Assembly (NCBI RefSeq): GCF_904846315.1
Contig: NZ_CAJHAF010000001.1
Span: forward strand, 1,984,001 to 2,048,000
Direction of reading: 5' to 3'
DNA: 64,000 bases
DNA from: Psychrobacter jeotgali
GTDB lineage: Bacteria; Pseudomonadota; Gammaproteobacteria; Pseudomonadales; Moraxellaceae
Shown here: positions 45,783 to 57,006 of the stretch, one piece after another
Layout: each line of letters begins with the position of its first letter
How positions within the stretch are numbered: position 1 is the stretch's first letter
The notes under the pieces: generated by a model
What the model was told of the DNA's origin: nothing
What the model saw: the letters and a program-made list of their open reading frames with translations, nothing else
Databases searched by the model: none
Position numbers and translations under genes: made by a program

Positions 45783-46235
45783 TTACACTTCTAATATAAA
45801 ATTTAGCGGCCCATCATTGATACTTTCTACTTGCATATTCGCGCCAAATTGACCACTAGCAATATTGATATACTGGGTTTGAGCATAGGCAACCATCTCA
45901 TTAAATAAAACCTCTGCCTTATCAGGTGCCATCGCCGCGCCAAAGTCAGGGCGGCGGCCTTTATCGGTCTTGGCCATCAAAGTAAACTGCGGTATCAATA
46001 ACAGCCCGCCCTCTACCTGCTGCAAGTTCAGGTCCAACTTGCCTAATTTATCAATATCGGCTGTATTTTCAAAAATGCGATAAGTGAGAATCTTATCCAC
46101 CATACGCTGAACACTTTGTAGATTATCCTCATGTCCTAAGCCAATATAAGCCAGCACGCCATACTCAATAGCACCCACACAATGCCCTTCTACCTTCACA
46201 TTGGCGGTATTAACTCGTTGAATAAGTGCTTTCAC
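45783..46235 (-). CDS. dtd: D-aminoacyl-tRNA deacylase
   Basis: Removes D-amino acids (and glycine from tRNA-Ala) mischarged onto tRNA. The 150-residue protein is read from a GTG at 46233-46235: GGAGG lies six bases ahead and the resulting N terminus KALIQRVNTANVKV matches the family, whereas the longer in-frame ATG at 46283 would add 16 residues not found in Dtd. The active-site Ser/Thr region LLLIPQFTLMAKT (family SQFTL, here PQFTL) and the C-terminal Gly-cisPro NDGPLNFILEV (usually GPVT) are recognisable with small substitutions. It is divergent from psd. Confidence 0.92.
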   Translation of the reverse strand: MKALIQRVNTANVKVEGHCVGAIEYGVLAYIGLGHEDNLQSVQRMVDKILTYRIFENTADIDKLGKLDLNLQQVEGGLLLIPQFTLMAKTDKGRRPDFGAAMAPDKAEVLFNEMVAYAQTQYINIASGQFGANMQVESINDGPLNFILEV

Positions 46236-46347
46236 TCCTTTCCTCCGTAGCAGATTATGAACAGACGCTGATAAGCGGTTCATGATAAAATACTAATATT
46301 CATTTGTTTGTTTATATTCTTATTCTAAAAATACTGGTAGCTTTATT

Positions 46348-47181
46348 ATGACTTTATTTACTACTATGCAGCACCTTGTCCCGCAAAAAAAACTCAGTGA
46401 GGTTGCTGGACGCTTAGCTGCGAGCCGTCATCCTGTCGTTAAAAAGACCTTTATACGCAGCTTTGCAAAGGCTTACGGGGTTAGCTTAGATGAATATGAG
46501 CGCCAAAGCCTTAATGCTTACGAAAGCTTTAATGACTTTTTTACTCGAGAATTAAAAGATAATGCACGCCCCATCGATAGTACCCCAAATGCGATAACCA
46601 GTCCGGCCGATGGGGTGATATCGCAGCTGGGACAAATTGATAAAAATAAACTACTACAAGCCAAAGGTCGCCATTATGATATTGGCCAGTTGCTGGCAGA
46701 TAGCGCTGATGCAGAGTTGTTCACTGACGGCAGCTTTGCGACGGTTTATCTAGCCCCGAGCAATTACCACCGTGTTCACATGCCCTTTGATGGCATCTTG
46801 ACTAAGACTCGTTATGTTCCCGGCACTCTGTTTTCGGTCAATAATAACACTGCTGCCAATGTACCGGATCTATTTGCCCGCAATGAGCGTTTGGTGTGCC
46901 TGTTTGATACCCAGTATGGTCCAGCGGCGGTGGTTATGGTTGGCGCCATGATTGTTGCGGGTATCGAAACCGTTGCTACCGGCAGAATCATTCGTAAAGA
47001 TGATATTCAAGAATCCCCGCACAGTATGAAACTGGCAAAAGGGGATGAGCTTGGGCGTTTTTACTTAGGCTCAACCGCAATTGTAGTGATGCCCAAAGCG
47101 GCAAAAACCGACTGGCTAGAGGGTTTACATGCCGATAGTGTGGTGCAGATGGGGCAGTTATTAGGCACAGCTAAGGCTTAG
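46348..47181 (+). CDS. psd: Phosphatidylserine decarboxylase proenzyme
   Basis: Inner-membrane enzyme converting phosphatidylserine to phosphatidylethanolamine. The 277-residue proenzyme has the self-cleavage motif LGST at 240-243; cutting between Gly241 and Ser242 yields the pyruvoyl prosthetic group on the short alpha chain. The charge-relay residues Asp88 (SPADGVI) and His144 in NYHRVHMP are present. Length is slightly under the Escherichia coli 322 because the C-terminal tail is absent. Single gene divergent from dtd. pssA, its supplier, is not in the window. Confidence 0.96.
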   Translation: MTLFTTMQHLVPQKKLSEVAGRLAASRHPVVKKTFIRSFAKAYGVSLDEYERQSLNAYESFNDFFTRELKDNARPIDSTPNAITSPADGVISQLGQIDKNKLLQAKGRHYDIGQLLADSADAELFTDGSFATVYLAPSNYHRVHMPFDGILTKTRYVPGTLFSVNNNTAANVPDLFARNERLVCLFDTQYGPAAVVMVGAMIVAGIETVATGRIIRKDDIQESPHSMKLAKGDELGRFYLGSTAIVVMPKAAKTDWLEGLHADSVVQMGQLLGTAKA

Positions 47182-47229
47182 CGGTTTATGCGTTAAGCTT
47201 AGCAAAACTCATAAACTCAAACTTGAAAC

Positions 47230-47883
47230 TTAGTCATCAATCAACCAGCCTTGCTGGGTAGCATACTCAATTTGTGCCGCTAGCCAAAGGTGTACCTCAG
47301 GAAAAGTATCGGCGATAAAAGCATGAGCTCCAGCCACTTGTGAGCGCTTGATACCAAGCTCTATCCACGTTTTACCTTGGGTATTTATATTCAGTAAAAA
47401 AGGCAGTAGCCGATCGACTACTTTTAGGAGTTGCGCCTCGATGCTATTGCCTGTTTCCTGCGCTTCCCAAATCTCACTTAAGTTATCAATCCCATTACCT
47501 TGCTGCGCTTGCAGCCGTGCGATCCCGTCACGCTCTTTGATATGCGCATGACTGCGGGCGCTAGCATATAAAAAGGTATCGCCAGCGTCAATCTCACCCA
47601 AATCGTGCACCAAGGCCATTTTTAGTAAGGTTTCAAGATTCACGTCCAACTCAAATAATTCAGCTATCGACCAACAAGCCATTGCCAGATGCCATGAATG
47701 TTCGGCTGAGTTCTCTACTCGCACCCTACCAGCATCATTTGCGGTGATGTGATTACGACGATTGACATGTTTTAACGCATCAAGCTCTAATAGAAAGTCA
47801 GTTATGTTGCTCATGTCAATATGGCGATTGGTTTTATTAGTTTTGATTACTTTATCAGTTATAGCAGAAAGGGTGGTTGCCAT
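47230..47883 (-). CDS. HD-domain hydrolase (YfbR-like 5'-deoxynucleotidase)
   Basis: Metal-dependent phosphohydrolase of 217 residues. The HD pattern comprises Arg/His in ENSAEHSWHLAM (His62), His93-Asp94 in ALVHDLGEIDAGD, and a distal Asp in KVVDRLLPFLLN near 159. This arrangement is that of the YfbR/HDDC2 group that dephosphorylates deoxynucleoside monophosphates. The N-terminal 23 residues precede the usual start MSNITDFLLELDALK; an ATG exists at that point but has no ribosome-binding site, so the longer form is listed. It converges on psd. Confidence 0.85.
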   Translation of the reverse strand: MATTLSAITDKVIKTNKTNRHIDMSNITDFLLELDALKHVNRRNHITANDAGRVRVENSAEHSWHLAMACWSIAELFELDVNLETLLKMALVHDLGEIDAGDTFLYASARSHAHIKERDGIARLQAQQGNGIDNLSEIWEAQETGNSIEAQLLKVVDRLLPFLLNINTQGKTWIELGIKRSQVAGAHAFIADTFPEVHLWLAAQIEYATQQGWLIDD

Positions 47884-48057
47884 TAGAAAGCCTATTTATA
47901 GTCAGTATTGTAATGCGAGCTAAGGTATCGCTATCAGCGTTTTTAGTCAAACAATACCCATAAAAAATGGGACTAATTCTAGCCAACACTCTTTCTAAGA
48001 GTAAACTAAAACTAACCCACCTTTTAGCAACTATAAGCCAAATTTCAAGCAAGAGCG

Positions 48058-48666
48058 CTAATAACGAAAGTGATGATGAATAGGATAAGCAAACAAGATG
48101 TTTTCCTCTTGAGTGCCCCGTCCGATATTATGAATAATTAATGGTGTGCCATCAGCAGCTTTATGATTTGAAACGATTCCTATATGCGGTAGATTGCCAT
48201 TCGGCAAACGCCAAGTCACGATATCGCCCGTTTTAAAACTATTTTTATCAGTGGTGGATAGTGACTGCCCATAACGCTCAAAAAATGCTTCTAAATTGGG
48301 TACACGGCGATGGTCGATATTCCTATCAGTTGATTTCAGCCCCCAGTTCTTTGGATAGGCTGACCAATTTGACTTCATATCAACGTTGACCCGCTGTTGC
48401 AGATCAATATTTTGCAAACGATAAGCGCGAACAATGACATCGGTACAAACGCCCGTATTTTGCGGCACATCGCCGCGCGGAAATTCAAGGTTACGATAGG
48501 CAGGATCATAACTGACCGTTACCCCGATTTGCTTTTTGGCATCTAGAGCTAACTTACTCCCGCTACTAATAGGGCTTGCAGCGTTGACTGGTTGTATCAA
48601 CATTACTGAAAACACAGTTATTAAAAGGTATTTTAAGCCGTACTGCTTTGCCCTTGCCCTATTCAT
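48058..48666 (-). CDS. DUF1287 exported protein
   Basis: Protein of the DUF1287 (YijF) family, 202 residues. An N-terminal signal peptide is seen (KYLLITVFSVMLIQPVNAAS, cleavage near residue 30). The mature part holds a NlpC/P60-like pattern: Cys in NTGVCTDVIVRAYR (near 78), His in LPHIGIVSNHK (near 162) and a polar residue in IIHNIGRG (near 178), so a periplasmic cysteine hydrolase or transglutaminase-like activity is possible. No experimentally established function is known to me. Single gene. Confidence 0.85.
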   Translation of the reverse strand: MNRARAKQYGLKYLLITVFSVMLIQPVNAASPISSGSKLALDAKKQIGVTVSYDPAYRNLEFPRGDVPQNTGVCTDVIVRAYRLQNIDLQQRVNVDMKSNWSAYPKNWGLKSTDRNIDHRRVPNLEAFFERYGQSLSTTDKNSFKTGDIVTWRLPNGNLPHIGIVSNHKAADGTPLIIHNIGRGTQEENILFAYPIHHHFRY

Positions 48667-48831
48667 TACATTACCTTGATTATATTGCTTTCTGGCTTAG
48701 CTAGCTTTATTGAGGCTGGCGAAGAATGAGAATGCGCTAGCTTTATTTTTACTTATCTTAAAACCTTCTCATTTAATCGATAGGATGTTTGGACTATTGA
48801 GTGTTTTTACTGCTTAGCCAAACTATTACTA

Positions 48832-49407
48832 TTACTTAATCAAATTACTAATGGTTTTGAACGCTGGGTCTTTACTACTTCGACACAGCTCAAACAAGAT
48901 TGATTCAACAGTGCTAATCACCCCGCCAGCACGGCGAATACGGCGAATGGCTTGCTTTTTATCATAAGGGAACCTTGAGCCAACCGCATCACCAATGATA
49001 ACTGGCTGCATGCCGTTATCAAGCAAATCAAGCGCAGTTTGCATAACACAAACGTGGGCTTCGGTTCCGAATAATAAGACAATACTACGATTTTGCTGGG
49101 CAAGGTGATTCCATGAGTCATCATTATCACAGGCACTAAAAGTGACTTTCTCAAAGCTCTTATTATTTGTATCGTCTAACAGGTCGTATATCTCAGGTAG
49201 CGTTTCACCCAGACCTTTTTTGTATTGTTCGTTGAGCATAATGGGGACGTCTAACGCTTGTAAGCCTTTAATCAAGGTCGTTATCTTTTTGACGATATTC
49301 TCGTTATCAAAGATATGGGGCGTCAAGCGCTCTTGCACATCGATGAGCATGGCTTGGGTGTTTTCACGGACGATACGATAGGTGCGATCAGTAATCATGG
49401 TAGGCAT
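48832..49407 (-). CDS. Isochorismatase-family cysteine hydrolase
   Basis: Cysteine hydrolase of the isochorismatase/YcaC-like superfamily, 191 residues. The catalytic triad is visible: Asp23 in AMLIDVQERL, Lys87 in SFEKVTFSAC and Cys120 in TEAHVCVMQTALDLL, with a non-proline cis-peptide region GTEAH. Family members hydrolyse isochorismate, nicotinamide, ureidoglycolate-type amides or small carbamates; this one resembles the YcaC/hydrolase group and not PncA (no metal-binding DxH motif), so substrate remains open. Single gene. Confidence 0.88.
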   Translation of the reverse strand: MPTMITDRTYRIVRENTQAMLIDVQERLTPHIFDNENIVKKITTLIKGLQALDVPIMLNEQYKKGLGETLPEIYDLLDDTNNKSFEKVTFSACDNDDSWNHLAQQNRSIVLLFGTEAHVCVMQTALDLLDNGMQPVIIGDAVGSRFPYDKKQAIRRIRRAGGVISTVESILFELCRSSKDPAFKTISNLIK

Positions 49408-49545
49408 AGTACACTCCTTGTACGGCTACAGCGGCGCGCTATAGACTGCTGTGTTGTGAATTTATACTTTGTAAATTTTTTATATAAGCTCTCTTATTTA
49501 GTCACAGTTTAATGAAGGCGTCAATGAGATAAGCTCTCTTAATAA

Positions 49546-49580
49546 AAGAAAAAGGCTCTACAATTAATGTAAAACCTTTG
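49546..49580 (-). terminator. Terminator after the acetoin reductase-like gene
   Basis: In the leftward RNA AAAGGTTTTACA and TGTAGAGCCTTT pair over 12 bp using two U-G wobbles, five-base loop, then TTCTTTTATT. It lies about 52 bases after the stop. Confidence 0.8.
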
Positions 49581-49631
49581 TTTTTCAATTTAAGTCTATA
49601 TATTTTCGTTATCTTAAGTTAACGTCTAACC

Positions 49632-50429
49632 TTATCTGAACACCATACCGCCATCGGTAAGAATCGTTTGTCCGGTGATATAGTCTGCATCCTTCGATGC
49701 TAAAAATGAAACTAAGTTTGCGACATCTTCAGGCTGCTGAGGACGACCTACTAAGATTCCACCTGTAAACTCGTTCCATGCCTGCTTTGGCTCATAGCCT
49801 TTATGATCGACGAACGCTTGATCGATGCGCTCCCACATCGGCGTATCAGCGACTCCTGGGCAATAAGCATTGACTCGAATATCATACTCAGCCAACTCTT
49901 TCGCAGTGGCGTAAGTAAAAGAGCGTACCGCAAATTTAGTAGCGCAGTACAGACTCAACATCTCATAGGACTCATGACCGGCAATACTACAAGCATTTAT
50001 GATCTTGCCGACACCATCTTGCTGCTTCATCTGCTCAGCAGCCGCTTGCGTACCGAAGATGACTCCTTTTATATTAACATTGAATAGTTTATCGATTTCA
50101 GACTCTTCAATATCTAGAAAAGGTGCTACCGACTCGACGCCAGCGTTATTAACGAAGACATCTATCTGACCGAACTTATCTACCGCCTGTTTTACTAAGT
50201 TAAACTGATCATCCCGACTTGAGACATCGCCTACTACCGCAGTAACCTCAAAACCAGAATCTCTAAGTTTCTTTTCTGCTTGTTTGAGATTCTCTTTATC
50301 AATATCATGCAATACGATTTTGAAACCGTCATTGGCTAATCGTGTTGCAATAGAATTCCCTAATCCTACTGCTGAACCCGTAATAACCGCCACTTTTTTA
50401 GGGGTTGATGTTGTTTCATTAGCTGACAT
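49632..50429 (-). CDS. Acetoin/diacetyl reductase-like short-chain dehydrogenase
   Basis: NAD(P)-dependent SDR of 265 residues with cofactor motif TGSAVGLGNSIA (18-29), NNAG (94-97), Ser148 in NACSIAGHES and Tyr161/Lys165 in YCATKFAVRS. The stretches AYCPGVADTPMWERID and the C-terminal TGQTILTDGGMVFR closely resemble meso-2,3-butanediol dehydrogenase/diacetyl reductase (BudC), so reduction of diacetyl or acetoin is proposed. AAGGAG stands before the ATG. No alsS/budAB genes are nearby. The match to BudC is from memory, so substrate certainty is moderate. Confidence 0.83.
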   Translation of the reverse strand: MSANETTSTPKKVAVITGSAVGLGNSIATRLANDGFKIVLHDIDKENLKQAEKKLRDSGFEVTAVVGDVSSRDDQFNLVKQAVDKFGQIDVFVNNAGVESVAPFLDIEESEIDKLFNVNIKGVIFGTQAAAEQMKQQDGVGKIINACSIAGHESYEMLSLYCATKFAVRSFTYATAKELAEYDIRVNAYCPGVADTPMWERIDQAFVDHKGYEPKQAWNEFTGGILVGRPQQPEDVANLVSFLASKDADYITGQTILTDGGMVFR

Positions 50430-50526
50430 AATTGACTCCTTGTTTTTATGATTTAGTATTGAGATATGTTCTTAAAGCATAACACTTTCATAATCAACTA
50501 TTGTCGAAAAACCAACAACATACACC

Positions 50527-50561
50527 AAAAAGCCCCCAATCGTTACAATTGGAGGCTTAGC
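50527..50561 (-). terminator. Terminator after fadA
   Basis: AGCCTCCAAT and ATTGGGGGCT on the minus strand pair over 10 bp (one G-U) with a seven-base loop and then TTTTTGG; 49 bases after the fadA stop. Confidence 0.87.
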
Positions 50562-50605
50562 TATTAAACGTAAAAAGCTATTTCATCACTAGAAAGCAAT
50601 AAATC

Positions 50606-51790
<1,185 letters not shown>

Positions 51791-51903
51791 TTAATTTTTT
51801 ATTGTCAGTAGCCGTAGGCGCTTTATGATGATTATCAATAGTCATCTACCACAGAGCGCGTACGGCACTTATCCTAATATGCTATATATAGATACGAGCC
51901 TTA

Positions 51904-54063
51904 TTATGCTGTTGGGTAAAAGGTCTCACCAGCAGCTGCCATATCACGAATCTTTTGCGGGGCTTCATAGGCTTTGCCAAGATGAGCATACTTTTCACAT
52001 AGCGCTAAGTAGTTCTCTAGACCCATCTGATCGATGTAACGGCAAGGACCACCACGGAATGGTGGGAAACCAACGCCCATAATCATCGCCATATCAGCCT
52101 CAGCAGGGGTATCTACGATATTATCTTCTAAGCAGCGTACAGTTTCATTACAGAAAGCCAGCATAGTGCGGTCGATAATCGTTTGATCATCGAATTCTTG
52201 CTTGTCGCTATCCGTAGTGGTTTTTAGCAGCTCATAAGTGGCTTCATCAGCAACTTTTTTCGGCTTACCACGCTTGTCAGTCTCATATTTATAGAAACCA
52301 ACACCGTTTTTCTGACCCAAACGCTCATTTTCATACAGATGCTCGATGGCACCTTTATAGTCAGGCTTCATGCGATCAGGGAAACCTTCCGCCATCACTT
52401 CTGCGCCGTGCACACCGGTATCCAAACCGACCACGTCGATTAGATAAGCTGGGCCCATTGGCCAGCCGAATTTTTCCATAACTTTGTCAACATGGACGAA
52501 GTCAGCGCCTTCTTTAAGCAATAAATCAAACGCACCAAAGTACGGGAATAACACACGGTTCACAAGGAAGCCTGGGCAATCATTAACCACAACCGGTACT
52601 TTACCCATTTTGCTAGCTAGCGCCACGGTAGTAGCGATGGCTTCTTCAGATGATTTCTCACCACGAATGACTTCGACCAGTGGCATACGATGTACTGGGT
52701 TAAAGAAGTGCATACCCACGAAGTTCTCAGGACGCTCAAGCACCGTTGCTAAATGGGTGATAGAAATAGTCGAGGTGTTAGAGGCTAGAATCGCATCTTT
52801 CTTCACCAACCCTTCTACTTCTTTGAGTACGGCGTGCTTAACTTTTGGATTCTCTACCACCGCTTCGATAACGATATCAGTTTCAGCAAAGTCGCCATAA
52901 TTCAAAGTAGGACGAATACGGCTTAGGGTTTCGCCCATTTTTGCTGGGGTCATTCTGCCGCGATCGACCATTTTACCTAACAGCTTGCTGGCCTCGCCCA
53001 TACCCAAATCTAATTGCTCAGATTTGATGTCTTTCATAATGATTGGCAAGCCTTTGCTCGCCGCTTGATAAGCGATACCGCCGCCCATGATACCGGCACC
53101 TAATACAGCGGCTTCATTGATATCGTGCGCTTGCTTGCTGTGTTTTTTGGCTAGTTTTTTGACCAGTTGATCGTTTAAGAATAGACCAACCAAGCTCTCC
53201 GCCTGTGGGGTTTTGGCTGCTTTGGCGAAATAAGTCGCTTCAACTTCGATAGCTTTATCACGGGGCAGATTAACGTGCTTTTCGATAGCTTCGATAGCTA
53301 AAGCTGGCGCCGGATATTGCTTTGGATTGGCTTTGGCAAAGATCATACCTTTAGCACTGTTGAATGCCATCGCTTGCTCAAGCTGGTTTAGTTTAACTGG
53401 GTTTAGCTTCTCTTCACGCTTCGCTTGCCAATCAAGCTCACCTGAGATGCACTTTTTAACCAAGTCAACGGCCGCATCTTGTAGATCGTCAGCAGCGACA
53501 GTAGCGTCAACCAAGCCTAATTTTAGCGCTTCTAGTGGCTTTTTAGGTTTACCAGTGGCAATTAATTCAAGCGCATTATCGATACCGATGACACGGGTAC
53601 TACGTACCGTACCGCCAAACCCTGGGAAGATACCTAATTGAGTTTCTGGCAGACCAATCGTAGCTTTTTCGCTCATAACGCGGTATTCACAAACCAGCGT
53701 CATCTCACAACCACCGCCCAGTGCGGCACCATTAATTGCGGCAACTTTTGGGAACGGCAGGTCTTCAAAACGATTGAAATCGTTGTTAATATTAATAACC
53801 CAGTCTTTGATCTCATTCTCTGGCTGCTTAAAAGAACCTACGAACTCAGTGATGTCAGCACCAGCAATAAATACGCCTTTAGCTGAAGTGACGATCAAAC
53901 CTTTAACGTCGTCAGCCTTTTCTAAAGCGCTGATGGCTTCACCAAATTGCTTATTGGTTTCAGCATCAAATTTGTTCACGCTTTCGTTTTCGGCATTGTA
54001 CTGCATATTGGCAATGCCATCCTCTAGCATGCTTACAGTGATGCGATTTCCTTGATATACCAT
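51904..54063 (-). CDS. fadB: Fatty acid oxidation complex subunit alpha
   Basis: Multifunctional enzyme (enoyl-CoA hydratase/isomerase and 3-hydroxyacyl-CoA dehydrogenase). The 719-residue protein has the crotonase half with [10 protein letters not shown] (about 68) and [19 protein letters not shown] (about 115-133), including catalytic glutamates in [16 protein letters not shown], and the dehydrogenase half with [16 protein letters not shown] (about 317), SNTSTISI and [15 protein letters not shown] (about 447-461). Length equals FadB rather than the longer FadJ. AAGGAG precedes the ATG; fadA follows. The 628-base upstream spacer contains no recognised FadR or PsrA operator. Confidence 0.97.
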   Translation of the reverse strand: MVYQGNRITVSMLEDGIANMQYNAENESVNKFDAETNKQFGEAISALEKADDVKGLIVTSAKGVFIAGADITEFVGSFKQPENEIKDWVININNDFNRFEDLPFPKVAAINGAALGGGCEMTLVCEYRVMSEKATIGLPETQLGIFPGFGGTVRSTRVIGIDNALELIATGKPKKPLEALKLGLVDATVAADDLQDAAVDLVKKCISGELDWQAKREEKLNPVKLNQLEQAMAFNSAKGMIFAKANPKQYPAPALAIEAIEKHVNLPRDKAIEVEATYFAKAAKTPQAESLVGLFLNDQLVKKLAKKHSKQAHDINEAAVLGAGIMGGGIAYQAASKGLPIIMKDIKSEQLDLGMGEASKLLGKMVDRGRMTPAKMGETLSRIRPTLNYGDFAETDIVIEAVVENPKVKHAVLKEVEGLVKKDAILASNTSTISITHLATVLERPENFVGMHFFNPVHRMPLVEVIRGEKSSEEAIATTVALASKMGKVPVVVNDCPGFLVNRVLFPYFGAFDLLLKEGADFVHVDKVMEKFGWPMGPAYLIDVVGLDTGVHGAEVMAEGFPDRMKPDYKGAIEHLYENERLGQKNGVGFYKYETDKRGKPKKVADEATYELLKTTTDSDKQEFDDQTIIDRTMLAFCNETVRCLEDNIVDTPAEADMAMIMGVGFPPFRGGPCRYIDQMGLENYLALCEKYAHLGKAYEAPQKIRDMAAAGETFYPTA

Positions 54064-54691
54064 TTGGAACTCCTTGCTGTATAGTAAAAATTACATAATA
54101 AAAGCTACTTCTAAAAGTAAAATGAGTAGCTGGTTATGGGTAGTAGAACAGTTAATAACACGGTTAATAGGTAAGCTTATTGGATTAATAGCTTAGCCTA
54201 TTAAACAGTGATAAAGTTTTTATTATTCAGCGCCACATGCAGCGCTGCCTTGTTATATGAAGTAGGTGGCTTTAGTTAAATGACAACTAATATTAACCAG
54301 TCAACCGATAACGGGCTTTAACCAACTGATAGCTCATAAGTAGTCTACAGCTAGCCTGTATCGCTAATTAGTGTAGGGGATTATGCCCCCCGCTGTCACA
54401 AGCTAATACCAGACTCGTAAGTCACTCTTAAATTCATAGCCGCTATTTATCTTATGATAAGTCCATTTTATGGTTTAACTAGCGTCTGTTAACAATCCAA
54501 AATATTCATTTTAAGTTATTTGCTAATCCCTTTATCAAAACATATTCAGCGCCTAAGTTAAATCACCAATACGTAACCAAAACGAACAACCCGCAAAGTA
54601 AGCGTGCAAGCCTTATCTGCTATCATGCTAAACTAGCAAGAAATCTGTTTTTATCGCTACTTTATCTATTCACCTTTTGGTTGGTTGAGTT
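54064..54691. other. Divergent spacer between fadB and ispA
   Basis: 628 bases without a gene. It contains a weak inverted repeat TAAGCT/AGCTTA (54172-54196) and otherwise AT-rich sequence; it must hold promoters for fadBA and ispA, but none could be assigned with confidence. Confidence 0.35.
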
Positions 54692-55732
54692 ATGTCTGTT
54701 TCTTCTTTGCCGCGTTTCACCCCTTTTAATACTTTTGAGCAATTTCATAGCGCCTTACGTGCCCAGCTGGCACAAGACATCGAGGTGCTATTTGCCTATG
54801 CTAATTTACCTAGTCCATTGGCAGAGGCTTGTCGTTATGTGATGACCGGACAAGGCAAACTGGTAAGACCATTGTTGGTTGCTAGTAGCTTTGCTAGTAG
54901 TACCGCAAATATTGATAATACTATTAATGAAAATGCCCATAAAAGTACGGATACCATAAATCTGCCAGATACGGCTATCGATAATGATTTAATCACGCTT
55001 TTAGACGATGATTCACGCTACGATATGTGCCGGCGAGCGGCATTAGCCGTGGAGTTATTGCACACCTATTCGTTGGTACATGATGATCTGCCTTGTATGG
55101 ATGACGACGATTTGCGCCGTGGACAGCCAACCGCTCACATTGTCTTTGACGAAGCTACAGCGTTATTGGCAGGGGATATGCTACAGACCTTAGCCTTTGA
55201 AGTATTAACTGCTGAAATGCCAACCTTTGCGCCCTTTGATGCAGAAATAGCCAGCAAATTATCAGCGGTATTTGCGCCACGAGCTCGGCGCATGGTCGCC
55301 GGTCAAATGCTAGACCTAAATGCTGAAGCAAGTAGCGATATTACCCAAACGGACTTGGAGGCTATCCACCGTGACAAAACTGGCGCTTTGATTGAAGCAG
55401 CAATGCTGATGGGCGGGATTTGTGCAGGTGCAACTGCGCCGCAGCGCATGGCTCTAGAAGACTGTGCTCAGCATATCGGTCTCGCCTTTCAGGTGCAGGA
55501 TGATATTTTAGATGTCACTACCAGCACCGACGCTTTGGGTAAACCTGCCGGCAGTGACGAAAAGCTGGATAAATCGACCTACGTTAAATTTATGGGCGTA
55601 GACGCCGCCAAAGACTACGCCCAATCGCTATTCGATGAAGGGCGTAATGCCGTTACTCGTGAGCTTGGCGGCAACAAGGATAGCAATGTGCTGCTGGCGT
55701 TGATAGAGTGGCTTTGGGCAAGGAAAAAATAG
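54692..55732 (+). CDS. ispA: Polyprenyl synthetase (farnesyl diphosphate synthase-like)
   Basis: Trans-prenyltransferase that condenses isopentenyl diphosphate with allylic diphosphates. The first Asp-rich motif is HDDLPCMDDDDLRRG (Asp131 to Asp139; the spacing DDx4D is that of bacterial farnesyl synthases) and the second FQVQDDILD (Asp270, 271, 274). At 346 residues it is about 45 longer than IspA because of an Asn/Thr/Asp-rich insertion at about 70-110, between helices B and D. Farnesyl rather than longer products is inferred from the DDx4D type. dxs, often adjacent, is not present here. No clear ribosome-binding site; the ATG is the first after a stop. Confidence 0.9.
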   Translation: MSVSSLPRFTPFNTFEQFHSALRAQLAQDIEVLFAYANLPSPLAEACRYVMTGQGKLVRPLLVASSFASSTANIDNTINENAHKSTDTINLPDTAIDNDLITLLDDDSRYDMCRRAALAVELLHTYSLVHDDLPCMDDDDLRRGQPTAHIVFDEATALLAGDMLQTLAFEVLTAEMPTFAPFDAEIASKLSAVFAPRARRMVAGQMLDLNAEASSDITQTDLEAIHRDKTGALIEAAMLMGGICAGATAPQRMALEDCAQHIGLAFQVQDDILDVTTSTDALGKPAGSDEKLDKSTYVKFMGVDAAKDYAQSLFDEGRNAVTRELGGNKDSNVLLALIEWLWARKK

Positions 55733-55860
55733 ATCTTATCCAACCAACTATAATATAGTCAGTTGAAAGTAAAACGGTTATGTAGATTTAAACGTACTGC
55801 TGAACGCTAACGCTTTTGAAGCGACTCAACTATAATTAAAAATGGTAATAAGCACCCTAA

Positions 55861-56679
55861 ATGAACACTATCCCCTCCCCGTGTATTTACCTTGGCACTG
55901 GCGGCTATAGCGACACTGACCTGCTCGGCACGCTTTACCCAAAAGGCACCAAAAAGGCGGACTTTCTGCGCGAGTATGCTAAGCAATACGGCGCCGTCGA
56001 GATTAATAGCAGCTTTTATGCGCCTATCGGTCAAAAAGCCTTTGCGGGTATGGTCAATAAGGCTTATGTGCAAGCCGATAGTGAACTCAAATTTGCAGTG
56101 AAACTACATCAAGACTTTACTCATGCTAGGAAGGGCACAAGCGAGCATGCGCAAGCTTTTCTCAATGCTTTAATGCCTTTAATAAAAGCGGATTGTCTTG
56201 CACCCCTACTACTTCAGTTCCCTCACGGTTTTGATCGCACCCGCCAGCACCGGCTTTATCTTGCCAATTTGGTCAGCTGGTTTCAAGATTATCCGCTGGC
56301 AGTCGAGTTTCGCCACAATGGCTGGCATACCCCGCAAGTTGTTGATAGCTTCAAGGAGCAAGGTCTAATTTGGTGTAGCGTTGATTACCCCAAAGTCAGT
56401 GGATTACCACCGTCGAGATTGATCTTTACCCAACGTACCGGTTATTTGCGTATGCATGGCAATAATCTAAACTGGTGGGATGCCATGAGCGCCGCCGACC
56501 GCCACGATTATCGCTACACTGAGGTGGAAATGCAGGACTGGGCACAAGCGATTGCCAATCAGCGCCAGCATTTTGATACTTTATATATATTCTTCCAGAA
56601 TACAGTTAACGCGCATGCTTATTATAATATTGCGATGTTAAGAGAGGCGTTAATCGCGCATAACTTTGAAGTGTTGTAG
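55861..56679 (+). CDS. DUF72 family protein
   Basis: TIM-barrel-like protein of the DUF72/YecE family, 272 residues. Characteristic segments are YLGTGGYSD (10-18), AVEINSSFYAP (45-55), FAVKLHQDFTHAR (78-90), PLAVEFRHNGWH (144-155) and TGYLRMHGNNLNWW (192-205). Biochemical function is not established for the family. The C-terminal codons GTG TTG TAG run into a GTAGGGTG repeat of the following spacer, so the repeat supplies the stop. It follows ispA by 128 bases and may share its transcript. The ribosome-binding site is weak. Confidence 0.88.
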   Translation: MNTIPSPCIYLGTGGYSDTDLLGTLYPKGTKKADFLREYAKQYGAVEINSSFYAPIGQKAFAGMVNKAYVQADSELKFAVKLHQDFTHARKGTSEHAQAFLNALMPLIKADCLAPLLLQFPHGFDRTRQHRLYLANLVSWFQDYPLAVEFRHNGWHTPQVVDSFKEQGLIWCSVDYPKVSGLPPSRLIFTQRTGYLRMHGNNLNWWDAMSAADRHDYRYTEVEMQDWAQAIANQRQHFDTLYIFFQNTVNAHAYYNIAMLREALIAHNFEVL

Positions 56680-56925
56680 GGTGTCGCCTTGCGCACCTTT
56701 AAAACTACAATATTAATGCTTAATAATCTAACAAATATCGCTGCGTAGGGTGCGGTTAGTTTTATCAAATCCTCGTAGAGAATGCAGATAAAGCGTAACC
56801 CACCGTTTTGAGATTCTAATTAACTTTAATGAAAAATCCTATTTAAAGTATTTTCCTTGCAAGCCTAACGAAGCAGTGCTCCGTTTTTACGGCTCTCAGG
56901 TTACGCTGCGCTAACCACACCCTAC
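56675..56925. repeat. Cluster of GTAGGGTG intergenic repeats
   Basis: The spacer after the DUF72 gene holds three related units: GTAGGGTGTCGCC at 56675, GTAGGGTGCGGTTAG at 56745 and, in inverted orientation, CTAACCACACCCTAC at 56911-56925. Copy two leads to GCGTAACCCACC at 56793 and copy three is preceded by GGTTACGCTGCG, so the units form inverted pairs. Repeats of the type GTAGGGTGxGTTAG...CGTAACCCACC are common between genes in many bacteria. There is no gene in 56680-57006. Confidence 0.65.
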
Positions 56926-56946
56926 AACCACTTCCAAAATCAAACC

Positions 56947-56979
56947 AAAAAAAAAGGACGCCTCTCAGCGTCCTTTTTT
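56947..56979 (-). terminator. Terminator after sodB
   Basis: AAAAAGGACGC and GCGTCCTTTTT pair over 11 bp with a six-base loop and T-runs on both strands; 28 bases after the sodB stop. Confidence 0.92.
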
Positions 56980-57006
56980 ATTAATCAAATACTTAAGTTT
57001 TAAATA

